Below are positions 1 through 6,955 of a stretch of 18,204 nt of DNA, one piece after another; the first letter of the stretch is position 1, and each line of letters starts with the position of its first letter. Under the pieces are notes generated by a model. That model worked only from the letters and a program-made list of their open reading frames with translations, had not been told where the DNA came from and searched no databases. The position numbers and the translations under genes were made by a program. This DNA is from Pseudobdellovibrionaceae bacterium (lineage in GTDB: Bacteria > Bdellovibrionota > Bdellovibrionia > Bdellovibrionales > Bdellovibrionaceae). The stretch spans positions 1 through 18,204 of the forward strand of contig CANCBY010000031.1 of assembly GCA_947374445.1 (NCBI GenBank). Direction: 5' to 3'.

Positions 1-2649
1 CTCAAGTGGAATGGGTCGAGTTATTTTTGTGCGGCTGATGACACTCTCGACTCAACAGTGCAGCCATTTGCACGAACCGCTTTGCCTAGCTGTGGCACTT
101 CCGTTTTGACTTCAAATGGCACCGCGCTTTCGTGCATCGCTGCTGGAACAGGAACAATCACAACAGTGACAGCCGGAACTGGTATAACCGGGGGCGGTGC
201 CTCTGGCGCAGTGACAGTAGGACTTGCAAGCCTTGGCACCGCTGGGACTTACACAAAAGTCACTACTGATGCCACAGGCCGAGTGTCGAGCGGTGCATCG
301 CTGGCTGCGACTGACATTCCGACTCTGGATGCCTCAAAAATTGGAACTGGAATTCTGCCACCCAACTTGGGTGGAACTGGCAAAAGTACATACTTAGCAG
401 GTGATTTACTTTACGCCTCATCGACTTCCGTATTAGCGGGCCTTGCTGCCGGAACTTCTGGCTACGTGCTGACCTCTAACGGACCGAGCTTGGCCCCAAG
501 TTGGGCCGCCAACACAGGAGGACTTCCGGTCGCCGCTGGTAGTGCTGCTTCTCCCGGATATGCTTTTTCAGGCAATAACTCATCCGGTATGTTCAGTCCT
601 AGTTCCAATTCAATAGCATTCTCAACCGGTGGCGTAGAGCGGCTACGTATCGACTCAGCCGGCAATGTAGGTATTGGAATTACTCCGTCGTACCCACTTC
701 ATGTCAATTCAACGGCCGAAGCGATTTATGGTACTACGAGCTCAGGCGGTGCAACAATAGCCGGAGTCACTGGCTCCAATTCAAGTTTTGGCGCTGGGGT
801 TTACGGAATCTCACAAAATGGCAGCGGAGTGGTAGCAACCTCAGTCCTGGGAAGCAATTCAAGCCCTGCGCTACTAGCGACCCACTTTGGCCCTGGACCT
901 GCGATCAAAGCCAATTCAAATTCTGGCTCTTCTGGATTATTTCAATCTGGAGCTGCAGCCAATACGAGTCCGACTCTGGTTACAATTCAGAACTCCAGTT
1001 CATCAGCGGATTTATTTCAAGCTCAAAACTCAAGCTCCACTTCGCTATTTAAAATTACCTCTTCCGGCAATGTGGGTATTGGCACATCAGCTCCAGGTGC
1101 AAAGCTTGAGGTATCAAGCGGTGTTGCAAATACATCGGGCTTAAAATTCACAAATTTTAATTCCTCTGCACCCACCGGCACTGGTCAAGCGGTCGGTGTA
1201 GACTCAACCGGAAACTTGATTACAATTGCAGCTTCTGGAGGCGGGAGTGTCATTACGGTGACTGGAACGGCACCTGTCGTCAGCAGTGGAGGGACAAATC
1301 CAATAATCTCTATGGCAGCGGCAACGTCGGCGATTGATGGTTATCTAAAAGCGACTGACTTTACGATTTTTAATAATAAACTCGGTACTGCTTCAACCTT
1401 TATTGGCGATGTGAGCGGAACGTCAAGCGCGATGTCTGTCGATAAAATCAAAGGCACAGGCATTGCGATCACCGCGATCAGCTCGGGGAATTTTTTAAGA
1501 TACAATGGCACAAACTGGACGAACACCAATCTAGTCGCGCCCGATATTCCGGCACTTGATGCCTCTAAAATAACAACAGGTGTCTTGCCTGTTTTAAGCG
1601 GTGGAACTGGCGCTAGCAATATAGGCGCTGGCAATCTTGTTCTTGGTGCAGGTTCAGGCGCTCTAACTTCCCTTGCGTCTGGCGCAACCGGAAACGTGAT
1701 TTATGGTTCGGGCGCTTCAAACTGGGCGTCTGGCACACCAGATGTTGCAGGTCTGATGGATAAGTTTTCAGTTCAAGCCATCAGCGGCGCTAAGACTTTT
1801 GGTGCACCGATTAAGATGTCGAATCAAAATTTATTTTCTTTTGGCGACACTGGTGTCAATGCTGTGAGCCTGCGGGCTCCTGCGACTGTTACCACAAATT
1901 ACACTCTGACGATGCCCGCTTCACAAGGGGCAACATCGACAGTGCTTATGAATGATGGCTTAGGAAATTTAAGCTGGACCCTCGCTGGTGCTCTGTCGAG
2001 CTTAACTGCAGCAACTAGCTCAAACACAATCGATAATCAGCTCAATTCACAAAATTGGAATTGGTCAACTGCAACAAACCAAAACTTAATGAACTTTACT
2101 GCAAGTTCATTAACATCAGGTACGCTAATGAATCTCATTTCTACTAGTTCATCTTTCAGCTCTACAAATGGTATCTTAAACGTGGCAAATATGGGCCCGT
2201 CCAATTCTGGAGTAGTCGCAAAAATTCAATCCAATAATACCACTGGCTCCGGTCTAACTGTGCTTGCAAACGGCAATGTCGGAGTTGGCACACCAAGCAT
2301 AGGCGCTGGAACAAAACTGCAGGTCAACGGGCAAATTTCAGCAGCCTCATCAACTGTTGGTGGGAGCAGCATTGATTTTTCAATGGGTAACACTATCTCA
2401 ACAAGTTTTGATTGTGCTTCACAGATTGTTTTTGCAAATTTAAGAGATGGCGGAGCTTACACTTTGGTTGTCACTGGCCCATCAGCAACTACTTGCACAT
2501 TCATGCCGACGACATCTGGAGATGATGCCGCGTCTTTGACTTTTAGATTCTTACCAGCCAATGGGGCGCGAGTTGCTGCCTCTCACACACTTTATTCTCT
2601 TCAGCGCGTTGGGACAAATGTCTATGTATCGTGGCTCTCAGGCTTTTAA
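1..2649 (+). CDS. Phage-fibre-like surface adhesin (MAT-type), 5' end outside window
   Basis: The frame is open from base 1 (reading begins LKWNGSSYF), so the gene starts upstream and the GTG at 58 is probably not the start. About 882 residues are visible, rich in Gly, Ser, Thr, Asn and Ala, with almost no charge clusters. Shaft-like modules are visible: DIPxLDASKIxTGxLP followed by GGTG occurs twice (bases 313-381 and 1540-1608), and the GNVGIG/GNVGVG motif followed by a short L-x-V segment occurs three times (from about 661, 1066 and 2272). Such modules occur in phage tail fibres and in the mosaic adhesive trimer fibres of Bdellovibrio. The last 80 residues form a separate domain with two Cys and aromatic strands (SWLSGF end), probably the tip. 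I see no S74 intramolecular chaperone at the C-terminus. Likely a trimeric, surface-exposed recognition fibre; the fibre class is well supported, the exact role is inferred. Confidence 0.75.
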   Translation, partial: LKWNGSSYFCAADDTLDSTVQPFARTALPSCGTSVLTSNGTALSCIAAGTGTITTVTAGTGITGGGASGAVTVGLASLGTAGTYTKVTTDATGRVSSGASLAATDIPTLDASKIGTGILPPNLGGTGKSTYLAGDLLYASSTSVLAGLAAGTSGYVLTSNGPSLAPSWAANTGGLPVAAGSAASPGYAFSGNNSSGMFSPSSNSIAFSTGGVERLRIDSAGNVGIGITPSYPLHVNSTAEAIYGTTSSGGATIAGVTGSNSSFGAGVYGISQNGSGVVATSVLGSNSSPALLATHFGPGPAIKANSNSGSSGLFQSGAAANTSPTLVTIQNSSSSADLFQAQNSSSTSLFKITSSGNVGIGTSAPGAKLEVSSGVANTSGLKFTNFNSSAPTGTGQAVGVDSTGNLITIAASGGGSVITVTGTAPVVSSGGTNPIISMAAATSAIDGYLKATDFTIFNNKLGTASTFIGDVSGTSSAMSVDKIKGTGIAITAISSGNFLRYNGTNWTNTNLVAPDIPALDASKITTGVLPVLSGGTGASNIGAGNLVLGAGSGALTSLASGATGNVIYGSGASNWASGTPDVAGLMDKFSVQAISGAKTFGAPIKMSNQNLFSFGDTGVNAVSLRAPATVTTNYTLTMPASQGATSTVLMNDGLGNLSWTLAGALSSLTAATSSNTIDNQLNSQNWNWSTATNQNLMNFTASSLTSGTLMNLISTSSSFSSTNGILNVANMGPSNSGVVAKIQSNNTTGSGLTVLANGNVGVGTPSIGAGTKLQVNGQISAASSTVGGSSIDFSMGNTISTSFDCASQIVFANLRDGGAYTLVVTGPSATTCTFMPTTSGDDAASLTFRFLPANGARVAASHTLYSLQRVGTNVYVSWLSGF

Positions 2650-4717
2650 ATTCAAATCGCCAGTTATCACGCTGGTGTTTTTGGCACTTATTTTTAGTGC
2701 TCTTCCGGGGCTCGCTTTTCGCTCCCGTGTTGGTTTCTGGCGAATGGCTTCACCGTATTCTTTGTCGCTTCTAGCAGGGAGCTTTGGAGTTATAGGCAGT
2801 GCAGATGGGACTGGGTTAGCAGCGAGTTTTGATACTCCAAGCGGTGTAGCAGTAGATACAAGTGGTAATGTGTATGTAGCTGATTCTTTTAATAATACAA
2901 TTCGCAAGATCACTTCTGCTGGAGTGGTGACAACGTTTGCAGGTACAGCTGGTGTTTTTGGAAGTGCCAACGGCACAGGCGCGGCCGCAAGTTTCTATTC
3001 ACCCAATGGTGTGGCACTAGACAGTAGTGGCAATGTGTATGTCGCGGATACAGGAAATAGTATTATTCGCAAAATCACTCCTGCTGGAGTCGTAACAACG
3101 CTTGCTGGCACAGCTGGTGTTTTAGGAAGTTCTAATGGCACAGGCGCGGCAGCCAGCTTCAATTCACCCAATGGTGTGGCAGTGGACAGTAGTGGCAATG
3201 TGTATGTCGCGGATACGGGTAATAGTATTATTCGCAAGATCACTTCTGCTGGGGTGGTGACAACGCTTGCTGGTACCGCTGGATTTACTGGCATTACCAA
3301 TAGCACAGGTTCGGCCGCAAGGTTCAATAACCCCAATGGCATAACTGTAGACAATTCCGGCAATGTATATGTGGCGGATACAAATAATAGCATCATTCGC
3401 AAGGTCACCTCTGCTGGGGTGGTGACAACGCTTGCTGGTTCAGGGTCTTTTGGTAGTTCCGACGGCACAGGCGCGGCCGCAAGTTTCAATAACCCCACCG
3501 GCTTGACCATAGATAGTAGTGGCAATGTCTATGTGGCAGATAACTTTAACAGTACAATTCGCAAGATCACTTCTGGTGGCGTGGTAACAACATTTGCGGG
3601 TACAGTTGGTATGCCAGGCAGTGCCAATGCCACAGGCGCGGTCGCAAGCTTCAATTACCCCAATGGCGTAGCTATAGACAGTATTGGTAATGTGTATGTG
3701 GCAGATACGGATAACAGTGTCATTCGCAAGATCACCTCTGCTGGAGTAGTGACTACGCTTGCGGGTAACGCCGGGGCTACAGGCAGTGCCAATGCCACAG
3801 GCGCAGCCGCAAGCTTCAATTACCCCAATGGCGTAGCTGCAGACAGTACTGGCAATGTGTATGTCGCGGATACAAATAACAGCATCATTCGCAAGATCAC
3901 TCCTGCTGGAATTGTGACAACGCTTGCTGGTACCGCTGGGGTTATTGGCAGTGCCGATGGAACAGGCCCCTCTGCGAGTTTCAATTACCCTAATGCCGTA
4001 GCAGTAGACATTAGTGGCAATGTCTATGTGGCGGATACAAGCAACAGTACAATTCGCAAGATCACTTCTGCTGGAGTGGTGACAACGCTTGCTGGTACCG
4101 CTGGTTTTACGGGCAGCGCAAATGGCACAAGTTCAGCAGCAAACTTCAATTACCCCAAAGGTGTGGCCGTAGACAATACTGGCAATGTGTATGTCGCGGA
4201 CACCAGCAACAGCATTATTCGCAAGATCACCTCAGCTGGAGTTGTGACGACTCTTGCCGGCTCAGGGACTATAGGTAGTGCCGACGGTATCGGCTTGAGC
4301 GCGAGCTTCAGTGGCCCTGCTGGCTTAGCAGTAGATAATTCAGGCAATGTGTATGTCGCGGATATGGCCAATAACACAATCCGTAAAATCACCTCTTCTG
4401 GTGTGGTGACGACCTTTGCAGGTTCAGGAGCTCTAGGTAGTGCCGACGGTATCGGCTTGAGCGCGAGCTTTAGTGGCCCAGCTGGCGTAACTATAGACGC
4501 TAGTGGCAATGTGTATGTGGTAGATCGGGATAACAGCGTTATTCGCAAGATCACTACAGGTGGTACCGTCACTACAGTCGTGGGACAAATAGGTCTCTGG
4601 ACAACCACACTTGGAATGTTGCCTGGAGGTATCTATTTCCCGTCAGGTATTTCGTTCGCCAATGGTCAACTTTACTTTTCAAACTCTAATGCCATCTTGA
4701 AGTGTCCTGCGCCCTAG
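2618..4717 (+). CDS. Secreted NHL-repeat beta-propeller protein
   Basis: An exported protein of about 699 residues made almost wholly of NHL repeats. I chose ATG 2618 (ATG 2624 is equally possible) because it places a basic n-region and hydrophobic stretch (VITLVFLALIFSALPGLA) as a signal peptide; ATG 2561 would add a poor leader. Eleven good repeats of 54-55 residues follow. Each has the order ASF-x-P-x-GVAVD-x-SGNVYVAD-x-x-N-x-IRKIT-x-xGVVTTLAG. A twelfth, degenerate copy ends in YFSNSNAILKC. NHL propellers usually have six blades, so twelve repeats could fold as two propellers; this is inference. NHL domains bind proteins, RNA or glycans and some are lyases, but no catalytic site is apparent. 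The start overlaps the fibre gene end by about 30 bases, so the two may be co-translated. The ribosome binding site is weak. Confidence 0.8.
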   Translation: MSMYRGSQAFKFKSPVITLVFLALIFSALPGLAFRSRVGFWRMASPYSLSLLAGSFGVIGSADGTGLAASFDTPSGVAVDTSGNVYVADSFNNTIRKITSAGVVTTFAGTAGVFGSANGTGAAASFYSPNGVALDSSGNVYVADTGNSIIRKITPAGVVTTLAGTAGVLGSSNGTGAAASFNSPNGVAVDSSGNVYVADTGNSIIRKITSAGVVTTLAGTAGFTGITNSTGSAARFNNPNGITVDNSGNVYVADTNNSIIRKVTSAGVVTTLAGSGSFGSSDGTGAAASFNNPTGLTIDSSGNVYVADNFNSTIRKITSGGVVTTFAGTVGMPGSANATGAVASFNYPNGVAIDSIGNVYVADTDNSVIRKITSAGVVTTLAGNAGATGSANATGAAASFNYPNGVAADSTGNVYVADTNNSIIRKITPAGIVTTLAGTAGVIGSADGTGPSASFNYPNAVAVDISGNVYVADTSNSTIRKITSAGVVTTLAGTAGFTGSANGTSSAANFNYPKGVAVDNTGNVYVADTSNSIIRKITSAGVVTTLAGSGTIGSADGIGLSASFSGPAGLAVDNSGNVYVADMANNTIRKITSSGVVTTFAGSGALGSADGIGLSASFSGPAGVTIDASGNVYVVDRDNSVIRKITTGGTVTTVVGQIGLWTTTLGMLPGGIYFPSGISFANGQLYFSNSNAILKCPAP
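2770..4580 (+). repeat. Tandem 162-165 bp repeats encoding NHL blades
   Basis: About eleven direct repeats of 165 bp (some 162 bp) lie head to tail inside the NHL gene. The best-conserved core reads GGCAATGTGTATGTCGCGGA and recurs with a few changes in every unit, followed by a second conserved block encoding the IRKIT segment. Nucleotide identity is high enough (near-identical blocks of 20-40 bases between neighbouring units) that unit gain or loss by recombination is plausible. The repeat ends where the last blade degenerates. Confidence 0.85.
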
Positions 4718-6372
4718 AGTGCCCATTCCAAAAACAAGTTAAGGTAGTGCCCTTGAATTGTAGCTGTATTTACTTCCCCTGGAATAGCCGCGGCCTCTCC
4801 GGTTTTGTATTTCATTTCGTCTAAGCGGTAAGCGTATCCCACAAGACCGGTCATATTTTTCTTGAGACGATAGCTACCCAAAAATCCCACCTGAAATGAA
4901 CCCGACGAAGACAGCTCATGCGATCTAGGAGTGGCCAATGCCACAAGATTCGAATACAAATGAAAGTTTGCCTGAAGACCAAGCTTTGAATTCAGAGCAT
5001 ACCAATACTCGACTCCATAGTGAGCCCCCGCAAACTTCAGTTGGTTCACTTCTTTAAGATTTAAAGTTTGGTGATCAATTATGAGCTCTGGCAGCTCTTT
5101 GTAAAAACCGCCCAAATGCTGACGGATTTCACCGTGATCACTGGTATTACTTCTATATACCGCTCCTATTTCACTGGATGCAAATGTGTAGTTTCCAAAA
5201 CCGTCGATGAGAATTCCACTCATGTCTAAAATACCTAAAAATCCCCAATTTGATTTTGAAGACAAATTCCCTAAACCAATTCTACCAGTACCACCAATCC
5301 CCTTAAATTCTGCTGTTGAATTCACATCATTGTTGGAGTCACTATAGCTCATGACCGTCACTAAATAACTTGCAATGCCATACCAACCGGTCAAGCGGTC
5401 GATTGACTGCCGAACAGTTGCGACCTCTTCAGCTGCAGGACTGCGGTCTCCAGCTTTAACGTCAAAGCTGAGTTGAACGACATCAGATGAGACCCTCAAA
5501 GCCCCTTGAGCTTTCAATATCACTTTGTACCGTCCACCAGGCCAATTGGGATTGATTTGAATTTTGTTTTCGGCACTTGAAGGGTTGCGTGCAAGGTCTT
5601 CCCATTTTTTTTGCTGAGGGTTGTATCGTTGAACGAGATAGCTGTAATCTTTTGCGTCTTCGGAAGGCTTCCAAGAAACTTCTCTTACGAATTTATTTTC
5701 GGGAGCCAAAATTTTAGGTGCTGAAATTTTTCTTCCAAGCAGTGAAAATTGATTCGAAGTCTCATGATCGCTCTCAAGTCCAAGACCTCGAGCTTTGATT
5801 TTCCAAGTGTATTCATGAGCAACCGGCAAATCAAATTCAGCCATAGTTTTGGAGACAGATAATTCTTTCCGAAAGCTCTCGTCATTGCTGGTGATATTGA
5901 TTTGATAACTTTCAGCACCACCGACGCTCTCCCATTGAAACTGCACAGCTGCCTCTTGAGCCGAAGAACTATGGATCAAATCTTTAGCCTTCGGAAAAAG
6001 TATCTTTACATCATCCAGGCCCACTTTAAAAATTTCAGGTGAAGACCATTCTCCAGGGACTTTGCGCCAATCCTTCGCTCGAACACGCATTTGATACGGA
6101 CCCGGCTCGAGTTTTCCATTCCAATGTGATAGTTCGGACTTAAATAAATGTATTTTACCTTCTGGCTTTTGACTCTCCATTTGAAGTTTTTGCAGCTCGA
6201 GCTCATAAGACTTTGCATTTTCGATTGGCTCCCATTCGAATTCTACAATTCGACGGTATTTCACACTTTCTGCATGTGCTAAATTGCAAACCGACATCGC
6301 TAAAATCAATGCTAAAAAAAATATAAAATTTTGGAACCCAGTCCGTGGATTGCAATTCATCAACCTATGCAT
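4714..6372 (-). CDS. Exported protein with FN3-like domains and C-terminal outer-membrane barrel-like region
   Basis: A 552-residue protein (548 if the Met at 6360 is used). A signal peptide is clear: NFIFFLALILAMSVCNL followed by an AHA cleavage site at about residue 34. Residues about 40-310 hold three fibronectin-III-like segments, each with the W-x-P/W-x-S...A-x-SYELE and YxWKIKA/YQMRVRA pattern. From about 325 to the end the sequence alternates polar and hydrophobic residues with many aromatic and Gly residues and finishes in a hydrophobic strand (NLFLEWAL), as in outer-membrane beta-barrels. I infer an outer-membrane protein with a periplasmic or surface FN3 stalk. No enzymatic motif seen. 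Its stop codon overlaps the stop of the convergent NHL gene. I see no good Shine-Dalgarno for either Met. Confidence 0.7.
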   Translation of the reverse strand: MHRLMNCNPRTGFQNFIFFLALILAMSVCNLAHAESVKYRRIVEFEWEPIENAKSYELELQKLQMESQKPEGKIHLFKSELSHWNGKLEPGPYQMRVRAKDWRKVPGEWSSPEIFKVGLDDVKILFPKAKDLIHSSSAQEAAVQFQWESVGGAESYQINITSNDESFRKELSVSKTMAEFDLPVAHEYTWKIKARGLGLESDHETSNQFSLLGRKISAPKILAPENKFVREVSWKPSEDAKDYSYLVQRYNPQQKKWEDLARNPSSAENKIQINPNWPGGRYKVILKAQGALRVSSDVVQLSFDVKAGDRSPAAEEVATVRQSIDRLTGWYGIASYLVTVMSYSDSNNDVNSTAEFKGIGGTGRIGLGNLSSKSNWGFLGILDMSGILIDGFGNYTFASSEIGAVYRSNTSDHGEIRQHLGGFYKELPELIIDHQTLNLKEVNQLKFAGAHYGVEYWYALNSKLGLQANFHLYSNLVALATPRSHELSSSGSFQVGFLGSYRLKKNMTGLVGYAYRLDEMKYKTGEAAAIPGEVNTATIQGHYLNLFLEWAL

Positions 6373-6487
6373 CGGAGCTTTATCGGCTTACATTGAGACT
6401 GGATTTGGTTCAAAAAAGCACGAACTAGATCAAAGCCGTGGATCCGGCCGTTCTTTAGTTGCACATATAAACAACCGATATTTAAAA

Positions 6488-6877
6488 ATGTTTTTGAAAA
6501 AAAATGCGCCACTTCTGGTTTGCTTAATTTTCAGTTCGATTTTTGGCTCGATCAGCCAAGCGGAGTACCGTGCGTTTTTACTAAAAATTTCAGGTGGTGG
6601 AGCAAAGCCGGAGGCCGCAGTAACCGGCTCGCCGCCTGCAACATCTTTAAAACCAACAAATCCAACAGAGTCGCCGACCACAACTGACTTTCGTCTGGTT
6701 AAAAGCAACCTAGATGAAGAGCAGTATCCCTACTACTACCCACTCGCTCCAGGGGAAACCATCAGCGAGCTTGAAACCTGGATGTGCCGTGGCCGTACTG
6801 GTGGCTTTCAAGAGATCTGCGAAAATCCGAACACTCCACGCGCCCCAGCTTCGCAGGAAGCCACACCAGTAAAGTAA
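6488..6877 (+). CDS. Small secreted protein of unknown function
   Basis: Encodes 129 residues from ATG 6488. That start gives a textbook signal peptide: MFLKK, then a hydrophobic core (LLVCLIFSSIFGSI), then SQA as the likely cleavage site. An upstream in-frame ATG at 6284 would run antisense through the neighbouring gene start and place the signal internally, so I reject it. The mature part has a low-complexity Pro/Thr/Ser/Ala segment, then an ordered segment with YYYPLAPGE and WMCRG...EIC; its two cysteines could form a disulfide. I do not recognise a family. It is divergent from the FN3/barrel gene with about 115 bases between them. No Shine-Dalgarno; TATAAA at about 6472 could serve as a -10 box but no good -35 is present. 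Confidence 0.6.
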   Translation: MFLKKNAPLLVCLIFSSIFGSISQAEYRAFLLKISGGGAKPEAAVTGSPPATSLKPTNPTESPTTTDFRLVKSNLDEEQYPYYYPLAPGETISELETWMCRGRTGGFQEICENPNTPRAPASQEATPVK

Positions 6878-6911
6878 GTTAGATTTCAGTCTAGATTAAG
6901 GGCCTTGAACG

Positions 6912-6949
6912 GCTCTGCCAGAGCAGAACCCGTCTCAGTTTGATACACT
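6912..6949 (+). promoter_or_regulatory. Palindrome and TANNNT box just upstream of the coiled-coil gene
   Basis: GCTCTGCCAGAGC (6912-6924) is a perfect 13-base odd palindrome in the 78-base gap before the coiled-coil gene. TACACT at 6944-6949 fits the TANNNT pattern of a -10 element and ends six bases before the ATG, while no Shine-Dalgarno is present. That arrangement would give a leaderless mRNA with the palindrome near the -35 region as a possible operator. Weak evidence, because the motif is short. Confidence 0.25.
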
Positions 6950-6955
6950 GATCGC

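Noticed and set aside
2638..4608. Long minus-strand open frames (112, 176 and 152 residues) opposite the NHL gene
   Set aside because: They mirror the tandem repeat on the wrong strand, are repetitive among themselves and have no start signals.
1..4717. Prophage tail region
   Set aside because: The fibre gene looks phage-like, but the adjacent genes are an exported NHL protein and envelope proteins; no integrase, capsid or lysis gene is visible. Sequence upstream could change this.
6284..6487. Upstream extension of the small secreted protein to ATG 6284
   Set aside because: It runs antisense through the start of the FN3/barrel gene and would place the signal peptide internally.
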